Of a DNA stretch of 55,092 nucleotides, positions 26,469 to 35,223 are shown piece by piece. Source of the DNA: Bacteroidia bacterium (GTDB taxonomy: Bacteria; Bacteroidota; Bacteroidia; AKYH767-A; OLB10). Positions within the stretch are counted from its first letter, which is position 1. Every line of letters starts with the position of its first letter. The notes under the pieces are model-generated. The model saw only the letters and a program-made list of their open reading frames with translations. It was not told the DNA's origin and did not search any database. The translations under genes were made by a program, and so were the position numbers. The DNA is taken from contig JAEUTH010000011.1 in NCBI GenBank assembly GCA_016788165.1, forward strand, positions 1 through 55,092, read 5' to 3'.

Positions 26469-27032
26469 ATGACTACAATCTACATCAAAAACATGGTTTG
26501 CAATCGCTGCATTATGGTAGTGGAAAACGAATTGCAAAAGCTGGGTTATCATCCGCAGAATATTAAATTGGGCGAATTGGAATTAGAAAGGGAAATCACC
26601 GATAAAGAAAAAGAAAGCATCAATAATCATTTACAAACTTTCGGATTTGAATTAATTGACGATAAAAAAAGCAGGCTCATTGAGCAGATAAAAAATACCA
26701 TTATTGACTTGGTACATCATCAAGACAATGATAACAAGTCTAATCTTTCCGAAGTATTGAGCCATAAACTGCACCACGATTACAATTATCTATCTAACCT
26801 GTTTTCGGAAGTAGAAGGCATCACCATCGAAAAATATTTTATCGCCCAAAAAATTGAGAAAGTAAAAGAACTATTGGTATATGATGAATTATCGTTGAGC
26901 GAAATTGCGCTGCAACTTAATTATTCAAGCGTAGCGTATTTGAGCAATCAGTTTAAAAAAGTAACCGGTCTTACCCCAAGTCATTTTAAACAAATAAAAG
27001 AAGACAAAAGAAAACCGCTGGATAAACTATAA
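26469..27032 (+). CDS. AraC-type regulator with N-terminal metal-binding (HMA-like) domain
   Basis: A 187-residue transcription factor. Residues 1-65 look like a heavy-metal-associated domain: IYIKNMVCNRCIMVVENEL holds a C-x2-C pair at about residues 11-14. Residues ~90-180 are an AraC DNA-binding domain with two helix-turn-helix motifs, the second being LSEIALQLNYSSVAYLSNQF followed by KKVTGLTPSHFKQ, the AraC signature. The protein is short for AraC factors because the metal domain replaces the usual ligand barrel. Its position directly before the copper ATPase makes a Cu(I)-responsive activator likely (inference). Confidence 0.86.
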   Translation: MTTIYIKNMVCNRCIMVVENELQKLGYHPQNIKLGELELEREITDKEKESINNHLQTFGFELIDDKKSRLIEQIKNTIIDLVHHQDNDNKSNLSEVLSHKLHHDYNYLSNLFSEVEGITIEKYFIAQKIEKVKELLVYDELSLSEIALQLNYSSVAYLSNQFKKVTGLTPSHFKQIKEDKRKPLDKL

Positions 27033-27064
27033 ATCTTACAAATCAATTCCATAATTCCACAACA

Positions 27065-27092
27065 TCCATTGCTGTTATAATCGCCAACTTTG
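27065..27092 (+). promoter_or_regulatory. Candidate operator and promoter of copA
   Basis: TCCATTGCTGT at 27065-27075 is followed 9 bases later by CAACTTTG (27085-27092), a one-mismatch -7 box. The same arrangement stands before the chaperone gene at 29565-29591. No TTG lies at the -33 position, which fits a promoter needing an activator. Confidence 0.55.
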
Positions 27093-27116
27093 TAAAGCGA
27101 ATTAAAATAACAGATT

Positions 27117-29531
27117 ATGGCAATTCAAAATAATGAAATCATTTACCTGCCGCTCGAAAACGTAGAGAGCGAACATTGTGCTTTAATAGTTGATAAAGGA
27201 CTGGCACAGGTAAACGGCATCAAATCGCACAAAGTAGAACTCAACAACCGCAGGGCTGCTATTACCGTAAAGGATAATGAAGTGGTAAGCAATGCTGTAA
27301 AAGCCATTAAAGATTTAGGCTATGGTGTTTCTACCGTCAAACATACTCTCCCGGTATTGGGTATGACCTGTGCCTCTTGTGCCGGTAGTGTTGAAAGCAT
27401 TACACAGCAGCAGGAAGGCGTAGTGAATGCATCAGTAAATTTTGCCACAGGAAATCTCACCGTTGAATTTCTTCCCAATATGACCAGTGCAGACAAACTG
27501 CAAAAAGCAGTGCAATCCGTAGGTTATAATTTATTGATTGAAGAAGAAAGCAAACAACAGGAAACACTTGAAAGCATTCATGCAGAAAAATATCAACAAC
27601 TAAAAAACAAAACCATCAGGGCAGTCATTCTTTCTTTGCCTGTTGTGGTTATTGGTATGTTCTTTATGGATATGCCTTATGGCAATTTAATTATGTGGGC
27701 ATTTGCTACACCTGTAGTAGTATGGTTAGGCCGGGATTTTTTTATCAATGCCTGGAAACAAGCCAAACATCGCTCTGCCAATATGGATACATTGGTTGCA
27801 TTGAGTACAGGCATCGCTTATTTGTTTAGTGTGTTCAATATGTTGTTTGCCGATTTTTGGCATCAGCGTGGCTTGCATCCGCATGTATATTTTGAAGCCG
27901 CAGCCGTTGTTATTGCTTTTATTTTGTTAGGTAAATTATTAGAAGAAAAAGCCAAAGGCAACACATCATCAGCCATTAAAAAATTGATGGGCTTGCAACC
28001 TAAAACAGTAACAATTTTATTAGCTGATGGAACTGAAAAACAAATAGCTATTGAAGAAGTACAGGTGGGTGATGTTATCCTTGTAAAACCCGGTGAAAAA
28101 ATTGCTGTTGATGGCATGGTACTATCGGGCAATTCTTATGTGGACGAAAGTATGCTGAGTGGTGAGCCGGTGCCTGTATTGAAAAAAGAAAACGAAAAAG
28201 TGTTTGCCGGAACCATTAATCAAAAAGGAAGTTTTCAGTTTAAAGCGGTGAAGGTTGGTAAAGAAACCATGCTTGCCCAAATAGTAAAAATGGTGCAGGA
28301 TGCACAAGGCAGTAAAGCACCCGTACAAAAATTGGTAGATAAAATTGCAGGTATTTTTGTGCCGATAGTCATCGCAATAGCTATACTCACATTTATATTA
28401 TGGTTGGCATTGGGTGGCGAAAATGGAGTGGTACAAGGATTAATGACTGCCGTTACGGTATTGGTTATCGCTTGTCCCTGTGCGTTAGGATTGGCAACAC
28501 CAACCGCCATTATGGTGGGTGTAGGTAAAGGTGCAGAAAACGGAATTTTAATTAAGGATGCAGAAAGTTTGGAGCTGGCTAAAAAAGTTGATGCCATTAT
28601 TTTAGACAAAACCGGAACCATTACCGAAGGTCGTCCACAAGTTACCGGCATACAATGGTTGAATAATGATGAAGCCGCTGCAGCTATTTTATTGAGCATC
28701 GAAAAACAATCGGAACATCCATTGGCAGAAGCGTTGGTGAAATATTTCGAGAAGGCACAAAGCGTTGCATTAACAGCCTTTGAGAGTATTACCGGTAAAG
28801 GCGCCAAAGCACAATACAACAATGAAACTTATTTTGTAGGCAATAAAAAACTTTTGGTTGAAAACGATATCAGCATTGCAACAACTTTGCAACAACAAGC
28901 CGCTGAATGGGGAAATCAATCCAAAACCGTTATTTGGTTTGCTGATAGCAAACAGGCTCTTGCTGTTATTGCTATTTCTGATAAGATAAAAGAAACATCC
29001 ATTGCTGCTATCAAACAATTACAGGATATGGGCATTGACCTCTATATGCTTACAGGCGATAATGAAGCTACGGCAAAAGCCATTGCTGCACAAACAGGCA
29101 TACAGCATTACAAAGCCGAAGTATTGCCACAACACAAAGCCGATTTTGTAAAAGAATTGCAGAGCCAGGGAAAAGTTGTAGCAATGGTAGGCGATGGAAT
29201 TAATGACAGTACTGCATTAGCAACTGCTGATGTAAGTATAGCCATGGGCAAGGGAAGCGATATTGCCATGGACGTAGCAAAAATGACAATCATTTCATCC
29301 GACCTTAATAAAATACCACAAGCCATCAAACTATCAAAAGACACCGTAGCCACCATCAAACAAAATTTGTTTTGGGCATTTATCTACAATGTAATTGGCA
29401 TCCCCATTGCAGCCGGTATTCTTTATCCAATAAACGGCTTCTTACTCAACCCAATGATTGCAGGCGCAGCAATGGCTTTGAGCAGTGTGAGTGTAGTGAG
29501 TAACAGTTTGCAATTGAAATGGAAAAAGTAA
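27117..29531 (+). CDS. copA: Copper-exporting P1B-type ATPase
   Basis: An 804-residue P-type ATPase that pumps Cu(I) out of the cytoplasm. There are two N-terminal metal-binding domains: a degenerate one (residues ~8-75, lacking C-x2-C) and an intact one with GMTCASCAGS at 82-91. Eight membrane helices are expected, with the transport motif ACPCALGLATPTA near 451-463 (CPC gives Cu/Ag specificity). The phosphorylation site is LDKTGTITEG near 496-505, the HP motif SEHPLAEAL follows near 535, and the hinge is VGDGINDSTALA near 690-701. Length and order are normal. The HMA-AraC gene is upstream and a small chaperone downstream, so a copper-resistance unit. Confidence 0.95.
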   Translation: MAIQNNEIIYLPLENVESEHCALIVDKGLAQVNGIKSHKVELNNRRAAITVKDNEVVSNAVKAIKDLGYGVSTVKHTLPVLGMTCASCAGSVESITQQQEGVVNASVNFATGNLTVEFLPNMTSADKLQKAVQSVGYNLLIEEESKQQETLESIHAEKYQQLKNKTIRAVILSLPVVVIGMFFMDMPYGNLIMWAFATPVVVWLGRDFFINAWKQAKHRSANMDTLVALSTGIAYLFSVFNMLFADFWHQRGLHPHVYFEAAAVVIAFILLGKLLEEKAKGNTSSAIKKLMGLQPKTVTILLADGTEKQIAIEEVQVGDVILVKPGEKIAVDGMVLSGNSYVDESMLSGEPVPVLKKENEKVFAGTINQKGSFQFKAVKVGKETMLAQIVKMVQDAQGSKAPVQKLVDKIAGIFVPIVIAIAILTFILWLALGGENGVVQGLMTAVTVLVIACPCALGLATPTAIMVGVGKGAENGILIKDAESLELAKKVDAIILDKTGTITEGRPQVTGIQWLNNDEAAAAILLSIEKQSEHPLAEALVKYFEKAQSVALTAFESITGKGAKAQYNNETYFVGNKKLLVENDISIATTLQQQAAEWGNQSKTVIWFADSKQALAVIAISDKIKETSIAAIKQLQDMGIDLYMLTGDNEATAKAIAAQTGIQHYKAEVLPQHKADFVKELQSQGKVVAMVGDGINDSTALATADVSIAMGKGSDIAMDVAKMTIISSDLNKIPQAIKLSKDTVATIKQNLFWAFIYNVIGIPIAAGILYPINGFLLNPMIAGAAMALSSVSVVSNSLQLKWKK

Positions 29532-29564
29532 AACTTACAAATCAAATAAGAAATAACGCAACAG

Positions 29565-29591
29565 TCCATCGCTGTACTCTTTCGAAATTTG
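29565..29591 (+). promoter_or_regulatory. Candidate operator and promoter of the copper chaperone gene
   Basis: TCCATCGCTGT (29565-29575) is followed 8 bases later by GAAATTTG (29584-29591), a one-mismatch -7 box. It differs from the copA element by one base in eleven, and both are preceded by CAACA. ACAG...CTGT (29561-29575 region) also forms an inverted repeat. Confidence 0.55.
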
Positions 29592-29622
29592 CAGTATCAA
29601 ACAACATATAAAAATCAGAACA

Positions 29623-29844
29623 ATGGAAAACAAAGAAATAAAATTCAAAACCAATCTTAATTGTGGTGGATGTGTATTAAAAGTTCAAGCCGATTTAAAT
29701 AACCATGTTGGTGTTTCTAAATGGAATGTAGATATCAGCAATCCAGATAAAATATTAACGGTGCAAATGGAGGGCATTACCGAATATGAAGTAATTGGCA
29801 TTATTAAAAGCAAGGGGTTTAAGGCGGAGGCGTTGAACGATTAA
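29623..29844 (+). CDS. Small heavy-metal-associated (copper chaperone-like) protein
   Basis: A 73-residue HMA-domain protein with the metal site NLNCGGCVLKVQADL (C-x2-C near residues 13-16) and the usual beta-alpha-beta-beta-alpha-beta pattern. CopZ-type proteins carry Cu(I) to the exporter or regulator. The Gly-Gly between the cysteines differs from the usual T-C-x-x-C-A/G chaperone motif but is common in Bacteroidota CopZ-like proteins. It has its own copy of the candidate operator found before copA. Confidence 0.87.
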   Translation: MENKEIKFKTNLNCGGCVLKVQADLNNHVGVSKWNVDISNPDKILTVQMEGITEYEVIGIIKSKGFKAEALND

Positions 29845-30032
29845 TTTTCTCTTTAGCATGGTGGTTTATATAACGGATAAAGCATTTGCGAAAGCTTCGG
29901 GAACAAAAATAAAGACTTGTTTGTGGAGAATGGCGAAACCAATATTCGAACCTGTTAAAAGCCTGAATATGTTTCAGAAATAGTAAATAAATTGTTGCAC
30001 TTTTACCAAACGAACCTTAAAATTTCTGAATA
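29845..30032. other. Short gap, possible decayed coding sequence
   Basis: A 41-residue frame runs from ATG 29858 to TAG 29983 on the plus strand. It has no recognisable domain and no upstream box. Composition resembles coding DNA of the neighbourhood, so it could be a remnant of a lost gene. Confidence 0.3.
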
Positions 30033-30332
30033 ATGAAATTATACACAACACTATCAGAAGCGATCAACGACCTAACAAAAAAAGGTTATATCACTAACTT
30101 CAACATAAATCAAAGCTGTATTGAATGTGGTGAAAGTAAAGTTCAACTTCAACCAAGCGAGTTTGAAATTGAAAGGGTGTATCGGTTTCAGGACATGTCC
30201 GATGTTGATAATGAAGACATCTTATACGTTATCTCTTCCAAGAAAAATAACATGAAAGGTCTTTTGGTAAATGCCTATGGAATATACTCAGATAGCACAG
30301 CAACAAGTTTGATTGATAAATTGAAAATCTAA
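30033..30332 (+). CDS. Small Bacteroidota family protein (often mislabelled PRPP synthetase)
   Basis: A 99-residue cytoplasmic protein. It resembles a small family, common in Bacteroidota, that automatic pipelines call 'phosphoribosylpyrophosphate synthetase' though it is far too short and has no PRPP-binding motif. Recognisable features: the start TTLSEAINDLTKKGYITNFN, a C-x2-C pair in CIECGESK (near residues 29-32), FEIERVYRFQDMSD near 48-61 and the strand VLYVIS-like DILYVISS. I do not assign a function. Confidence 0.7.
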   Translation: MKLYTTLSEAINDLTKKGYITNFNINQSCIECGESKVQLQPSEFEIERVYRFQDMSDVDNEDILYVISSKKNNMKGLLVNAYGIYSDSTATSLIDKLKI

Positions 30333-30395
30333 ATAAAAATCGCAAGTGCAATATGTAAAACACAAATTTAAAATAGAATAAAGTATAACCCACAT

Positions 30396-30853
30396 CAGTA
30401 AATTTCTTGTAGGCTGACAACTTCCTATACGGCAGAACGGCATGGTAGGGCCATTTATTTACATAGATCACATGGGCTGGTATGCGAGGTGTAGTATCAT
30501 TAGCTGCTGCACTTTCTATTCCACTATACTTATAAGATGGCAGCGATTTTCCGCAAAGAAATTTAATCTTGTTTATCACCTTTATTGTAATCCTTTTAAC
30601 CCTAACCATTCAGGGATTAACGCTGCCGTTTTTTATCAGAAAAGCAGCATTAAAAGAAATAGATTATCCAGAGCATGAACATAAAGTGGCTTTGGCTTTG
30701 GATAAAGAACTATTTAAAGTTTCATTGGATTATCTTCATGAAACATTCTCTAAGAACGACCAAAAAGAGAAACGATTTCATGGCATTGTTACCACGCTCA
30801 AAGAACAATTGTATGAAGAAGAAGAAAACACGAAACGTTGTGCTGTTTGTTAG
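30396..30853 (+). pseudogene. Remnant of a CPA1-type Na+/H+ antiporter
   Basis: The C-terminal third of a sodium/proton antiporter can be read across two frames. Frame 1 gives SKFLVG, stop TGA (30415-30417), QLPIRQNGMVGPFIYI; frame 2 then gives ITWAGMRGVVSLAAALSIP, stop TAA (30533-30535), DGSDFPQRNLILFITF and TLTIQGLTLPFFIRK, with a ~55-residue soluble tail ending at 30853. A one-base insertion near 30466 explains the frame change. WAGMRGVVSLAAAL and QGLTLP are hallmarks of the family. The N-terminal two thirds are absent. The 94-residue frame at 30569-30853 is the last intact piece and is unlikely to be functional. Confidence 0.85.
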
Positions 30854-31079
30854 AAGCGGTCTGGTCGTCAAGTCAGTTTTCAAAAAAGTGTTCGGTTAAA
30901 GTCCGTCAGTTCAATGTTAATAGGCGACCAAATGGTTGCAGGCAACAGACCGATTACAAACGGTTAAATCCGTTTTTTATCAGAAGTAAACGGAAATCGT
31001 CCGACTTGGTATTATGGTTGGTGCTTCATTTGTCGGCATCAAACAATAAAAATTATAAATCATTTAAAACAGTAAAGTC
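30854..31079. other. Non-coding gap between the antiporter remnant and ssb
   Basis: No frame here encodes a recognisable protein. AAACGG (30958-30963) and CCGTTT (30970-30975) form a small hairpin followed by TTTTA on the plus strand, possibly the old terminator of the antiporter gene. Confidence 0.4.
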
Positions 31080-31427
31080 ATGAACAATTTAAGAAACAGT
31101 GTACGCTTAATCGGTTATTTAGGTAGCAATCCCGAGTTAAAAGAATTTGAAAAAGGTGGTAAGGTTGCCCGCATCAATATTGCCACTAACGAATCATACA
31201 CCAATCAGAAAGGCGAAAAGGTTGTTGACACAACCTGGCATACCTGTGTGGCATGGGGAAAAAGTGCCGATTATGCAGCCAAGTATTTTACCAAAGGCAG
31301 TGAAGTAGCCATTGAAGGCCGCCTTACCCAACGTCAGTACACCGATAAAGAAGGCGCTAAAAAGTATATAACTGAAATTGTTGTAAACGAAATGATGGTT
31401 TGCGGTAAAAAAGCCCCAACTGAATAA
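31080..31427 (+). CDS. ssb: Single-stranded DNA-binding protein, short form
   Basis: A 115-residue SSB consisting of the OB-fold alone: NSVRLIGYLGSNPELKEF, VARINIATNESY, WHTCVAWGKSADYAAKYF and VAIEGRLTQRQYTDKEG in the usual order. The Gly-rich linker and acidic DDIPF-type tail that recruits repair and replication proteins in standard bacterial SSBs are missing; the protein ends CGKKAPTE. That suggests an accessory SSB, with the main copy elsewhere. It is followed by a strong terminator. Confidence 0.93.
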   Translation: MNNLRNSVRLIGYLGSNPELKEFEKGGKVARINIATNESYTNQKGEKVVDTTWHTCVAWGKSADYAAKYFTKGSEVAIEGRLTQRQYTDKEGAKKYITEIVVNEMMVCGKKAPTE

Positions 31428-31457
31428 TTTAATGCATTAAAACTAAAAGTATGCAGC

Positions 31458-31496
31458 AAAAAAAAGGGCCGTGATTGTAATCACAGCCCTTTTTTT
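31458..31496. terminator. Bidirectional terminator between ssb and atpG
   Basis: AAAAAAAGGGC-x-GTGATT and AATCAC-x-GCCCTTTTTTT pair with one mismatch, with A-run and T-run on the two sides. It closes ssb on the plus strand and the ATP synthase operon on the minus strand. Confidence 0.88.
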
Positions 31497-31510
31497 ATTT
31501 ATGATAACGT

Positions 31511-32395
31511 TTAACCTTTTAAAGCATTTGCGCCACCAACAATTTCAAGAATTTCGTTTGTAATAGCTGCCTGACGTGCTTTATTATAAAATATGCGTAA
31601 GCTTCGTAGCAACTCACCTGCATTATCGGTTGCTTTACTCATGGCTGTCATACGGGCACCGTGCTCACTTGCATGCGAATCAAGTGTGGCTTTATACAAT
31701 TGTATTTTTATTGATTTAGGGATTAAGTCTAATACGATTGACTCTTTATCCGGTTCAAAAATATAATCGTTTATCATGCCTTTTTTTGCATCTGTTGTTT
31801 CGGCTTGTACTATGGGTAATACTTGTTCGCGAGTAACAACCTGCACAACTGCATTTTTAAAACGATTATAAACCACTTCAACCTTATCATAATTACCGGT
31901 TGCAAATTCGTCCATAATATGGTCGGCAATGGGTGCAACTGAGTCAAATGAAAGATTGGCAAATACTTCGCTATGGCTTGATAAAAACAGGTTTTTGTTT
32001 TTGCTGAAAAAGTCGGCTGCTTTTTTTCCAATGCACATCACTTTTACATTGCCTGCAGCGGCTTGTGGTGCATAGTTTTCGGCTATGATATTGTTTACCG
32101 ACCTGATAATGTTGGCATTAAAACCACCACATAATCCACGATTACTGGTAACTGCAACAATAAGCACTTTTTTTACCGGTCGCACGGCTGCAAATGCACC
32201 ACCGGTACTTGCATCCAATGTACCCGAAACATTTTGCAAAACCTCTTGCAGTTTATTAGCATAGGGACGCATTTGCATAATCGCATCGGTAGCTTTACGC
32301 AATTTGGCAGCACTTACCATGTTCATAGCCTTGGTAATTTGCTGTGTTGATTGCACCGATGCAATGCGTATTCGTATTTCCTTTAAGTTAGCCAC
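31511..32395 (-). CDS. atpG: F-type ATP synthase gamma subunit
   Basis: The 294-residue gamma subunit, the central rotor shaft of F1. The N-terminal helix reads RIASVQSTQQITKAMNMVSAAKLRK (residues 9-33, given here as two overlapping parts: RIASVQSTQQITKAMNMVSA), and the C-terminal signature ARQAAITNEILEIVGGANA ends the protein. VTSNRGLCGGFNANI near 80-94 is the conserved Rossmann-like segment. It is the last gene of the operon in this window and is followed by a bidirectional terminator. Confidence 0.96.
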   Translation of the reverse strand: MANLKEIRIRIASVQSTQQITKAMNMVSAAKLRKATDAIMQMRPYANKLQEVLQNVSGTLDASTGGAFAAVRPVKKVLIVAVTSNRGLCGGFNANIIRSVNNIIAENYAPQAAAGNVKVMCIGKKAADFFSKNKNLFLSSHSEVFANLSFDSVAPIADHIMDEFATGNYDKVEVVYNRFKNAVVQVVTREQVLPIVQAETTDAKKGMINDYIFEPDKESIVLDLIPKSIKIQLYKATLDSHASEHGARMTAMSKATDNAGELLRSLRIFYNKARQAAITNEILEIVGGANALKG

Positions 32396-32464
32396 GCTGT
32401 TATTATTTGCTGGTTTGCTGGCTACTTTGCTTACTGCATTTTGCCTTACGGTTTAATTTTAAAT

Positions 32465-34045
32465 TTAGTTTGCGTACGATGTTGCCAACTCTTTCCCAAC
32501 CGCTTCAATGGTTGATGTTACGGCATCGGTTAACTGGCCTTGGCGCAATAATTCCAATACATCTTTATGTTTCGACTCCATAACGCCTAAGAAGGTAGCT
32601 TCAAACTCGCGCACTTTATTTACAGGTACATTACGTAGTAATCCTTTAGTACCTAAGTAAATAATTGCTACTTGTTGTTCAACACGCAAAGGCGAATACT
32701 GGCCTTGTTTTAATATCTCCACGTTACGCGCACCTTTATCCAAAACTGCTTTAGTAGTGGCATCTAAATCGCTACCGAATTTACTAAATGCTTCTAGTTC
32801 GCGGTACTGTGCCTGATCGAGCTTTAAAGTACCGGCTACTTTTTTCATGGATTTAATTTGGGCATTACCTCCAACACGCGATACGCTGATACCTACGTTA
32901 ATAGCAGGACGCACACCTGAGTTAAATAAGTTTGCCTCTAAAAATATCTGACCATCGGTAATAGAAATTACGTTAGTGGGGATATAGGCCGAAACGTCAC
33001 CGGCTTGTGTTTCGATAATAGGTAAAGCTGTTAATGAACCGCCTCCTTTAACTTTGCCTTTAAGTGGTGCAGGTAAGTCGTTCATGTTGGCTGCAATTTC
33101 ATCGTTATTGATAATTTTTGCAGCACGCTCTAATAAACGGCTATGTAAATAAAATACGTCACCGGGATATGCTTCGCGTCCGGGTGGTCTGCGTAATAAA
33201 AGTGATACTTCGCGATAAGCTACAGCTTGTTTTGATAAATCATCATAAACAATTAAAGCCGGGCGGCCGGTATCTCTAAAATATTCGCCAATTGCAGCAC
33301 CTGCCATTGGTGCATAAAACTGCATGGGAGCAGGGTCGGCTGCAGTTGCTGCAACAACTACTGTATAGGGCATGGCACCTCGTTCTTCCAAAGTTTTTAC
33401 TATTTGTGCAACGGTAGAACCTTTTTGTCCTACGGCAACATAAATACAAAACACCGGTTGACCTTTGTCATAAAACTCGCGTTGGTTTATGATGGTATCA
33501 ATACAAACTGCTGTTTTACCGGTTTGACGGTCGCCAATAACCAATTCGCGTTGGCCACGGCCAATAGGAATCATGGCATCAATAGCCTTAATACCCGTTT
33601 GTAGTGGTTCGGTAACAGGCTGGCGGAAAATTACACCGGGCGCTTTGCGTTCGATAGGCATCTCTACAACTTCACCTGTTATGGGTCCTTTGCCGTCAAT
33701 AGGGTTTCCTAAAGCATCAACTACGCGGCCTAACATACCTTCGCCTACTTTAATAGAGGCTATTAAGCCGGTACGTTTGGCTGAGTCGCCTTCTTTCAAA
33801 TTACCTTGAGGGCCAAGTAATACAGCACCTACGTTATCTTCTTCCAGGTTTAATACAATGCCTTTAACACCGTTCTGAAATTCAATAAGTTCGCCTGATT
33901 GTACTTTATCCAATCCGTAAATACGGGCAATACCATCACCTACTTGTAGTACAGTACCTACTTCTTCAAGTTCGGCTGCGGTTTTAAAGTTTGATAGTTG
34001 CTCGCGCAAGATGGCTGTAATTTCAGCCGGTTTTATTTCTGCCAT
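32465..34045 (-). CDS. atpA: F-type ATP synthase alpha subunit
   Basis: The 526-residue non-catalytic nucleotide-binding subunit of F1. The P-loop is [10 protein letters not shown] near residues 171-180, and [14 protein letters not shown] near 365-378 is the alpha/beta family signature with the arginine finger. [20 protein letters not shown] is also present. Normal length and order. The beta subunit gene that completes the hexamer is not in this operon. Confidence 0.97.
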   Translation of the reverse strand: MAEIKPAEITAILREQLSNFKTAAELEEVGTVLQVGDGIARIYGLDKVQSGELIEFQNGVKGIVLNLEEDNVGAVLLGPQGNLKEGDSAKRTGLIASIKVGEGMLGRVVDALGNPIDGKGPITGEVVEMPIERKAPGVIFRQPVTEPLQTGIKAIDAMIPIGRGQRELVIGDRQTGKTAVCIDTIINQREFYDKGQPVFCIYVAVGQKGSTVAQIVKTLEERGAMPYTVVVAATAADPAPMQFYAPMAGAAIGEYFRDTGRPALIVYDDLSKQAVAYREVSLLLRRPPGREAYPGDVFYLHSRLLERAAKIINNDEIAANMNDLPAPLKGKVKGGGSLTALPIIETQAGDVSAYIPTNVISITDGQIFLEANLFNSGVRPAINVGISVSRVGGNAQIKSMKKVAGTLKLDQAQYRELEAFSKFGSDLDATTKAVLDKGARNVEILKQGQYSPLRVEQQVAIIYLGTKGLLRNVPVNKVREFEATFLGVMESKHKDVLELLRQGQLTDAVTSTIEAVGKELATSYAN

Positions 34046-34088
34046 AGTGTTTGGTGTTTACTGGTAGCGTTTTTATTAATTATTGCCT

Positions 34089-34643
34089 TTAACGGGCATT
34101 CATTCTGTTGGCTTCGAAGCCGCGTTTTAAATTATTTAGTTTAGAGGTAAGGCTTTTATCTTCCTGTTTATCATTAACACGTAAGATATAACCTCCCAAT
34201 ATTTCAGGATTTACTTTTTCTATCAAAACGATATCGCGGTTTAATTGCGCTTTTAATTTTGTTTTAATCTCACTACGCAATTTTTCGTCAATTGCAACTG
34301 CAGTAGTAATTTGTGCTTCAATTACATTGTTTGCCTCATTGTGCATTTGCATAAACGATTCGGCAATTGCTTCCATGTAGTTTTCGCGGCCTTTATCAAT
34401 AAGCATATCCACAAAATCTAATGTTTGTTTAGATAGCAAGTTTTTAAAAACGGCATTAAATACTTCTGCTTTTTTGGTAGGTTTTAAAATAGGGCTATGA
34501 AACACGCGATCGAGTTCGCGGTTTTCGTCAACTAATTTATTTATCAGTTGCATATCGGCAAACACACGGTCGAGCTGTTGATTGGTTTTTGCGTAATCAA
34601 ATAAAGCTTTGGCGTAGCGGTAGGGTATTTGTGTGGCACTCAT
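34089..34643 (-). CDS. atpH: F-type ATP synthase delta subunit (OSCP)
   Basis: The 184-residue delta subunit that ties the peripheral stalk to the top of the alpha3-beta3 head. N-terminal six-helix bundle starts IPYRYAKALFDYAKTNQQLD; the C-terminal signature region LIEKVNPEILGGYILRVND near 137-155 is typical. Gene spacing of 27-43 bases to atpF and atpA supports one transcript. Confidence 0.94.
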   Translation of the reverse strand: MSATQIPYRYAKALFDYAKTNQQLDRVFADMQLINKLVDENRELDRVFHSPILKPTKKAEVFNAVFKNLLSKQTLDFVDMLIDKGRENYMEAIAESFMQMHNEANNVIEAQITTAVAIDEKLRSEIKTKLKAQLNRDIVLIEKVNPEILGGYILRVNDKQEDKSLTSKLNNLKRGFEANRMNAR

Positions 34644-34670
34644 GCTGTTTAACTTTAAGCAGTGTGTTTA

Positions 34671-35165
34671 TTAATTAAACTTTAGGTCCTTAATCATATC
34701 ATTAACCAAGGCTTTGTGTTGCTCGGGGCTGTTTAATTCACGTTGAATCACCTTTTCAGCAATTTCAATTGCCAGTGACGATACTTGATTTTTCAACTCG
34801 GTTACAGCAGCATTCTTTTCGCTGATTATGGCTTCGCGCGCTTGGGTAAGCAGGCGGTCGGTTTCGGCTTGGGCTTTTGATTTGGCTTCGTTTATGATAG
34901 CCTCTTTGGTATCGCGGGCTTCCTTTAATAAAGTATCGCGTTGGCTGCGTGCTTCGGCCAATATTTTTTCATTATCCGACTTTAGTCGAACCATTTCTTC
35001 TTTGGCATTTTTAGCTGCATCTAATGCGTCAGAAATTGAGCGCTCGCGCTCCTGCAATCCGTTTAAAATTACAGGCCAGGCAAATTTCTTTAACAGAAAA
35101 AACATGATGCCAAACCAAACTAGCATCCAAAATATGAGTCCGTATGAGGGCGTGAGTAATTCCAT
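34671..35165 (-). CDS. atpF: F-type ATP synthase b subunit
   Basis: The 164-residue b subunit forms the peripheral stalk as a dimer. One membrane helix (residues 8-27, YGLIFWMLVWFGIMFFLLKK) is followed by a long charged helix with coiled-coil pattern and ends with IQRELN-type sequence that meets delta. It lies 118 bases behind atpE, the widest gap in the operon, and that gap carries a perfect hairpin. Confidence 0.94.
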   Translation of the reverse strand: MELLTPSYGLIFWMLVWFGIMFFLLKKFAWPVILNGLQERERSISDALDAAKNAKEEMVRLKSDNEKILAEARSQRDTLLKEARDTKEAIINEAKSKAQAETDRLLTQAREAIISEKNAAVTELKNQVSSLAIEIAEKVIQRELNSPEQHKALVNDMIKDLKFN

Positions 35166-35223
35166 GTTTTATTTTTTTGACAGTTGTTTTATTGTTTGAA
35201 ACACTTGTGTGATTACTTAAAAC

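Noticed and set aside
28235..28822. 195-residue minus-strand frame inside copA
   Set aside because: No recognisable family; lies opposite the conserved CPC and DKTGT motifs of a certain gene.
30229..30609. 126-residue minus-strand frame
   Set aside because: Opposite strand of the antiporter remnant, whose plus-strand translation is clearly recognisable.
30838..31083. 81-residue plus-strand frame before ssb
   Set aside because: Cys/Ser/Arg-rich, no domain, overlaps the antiporter remnant and ssb start; treated as noise.
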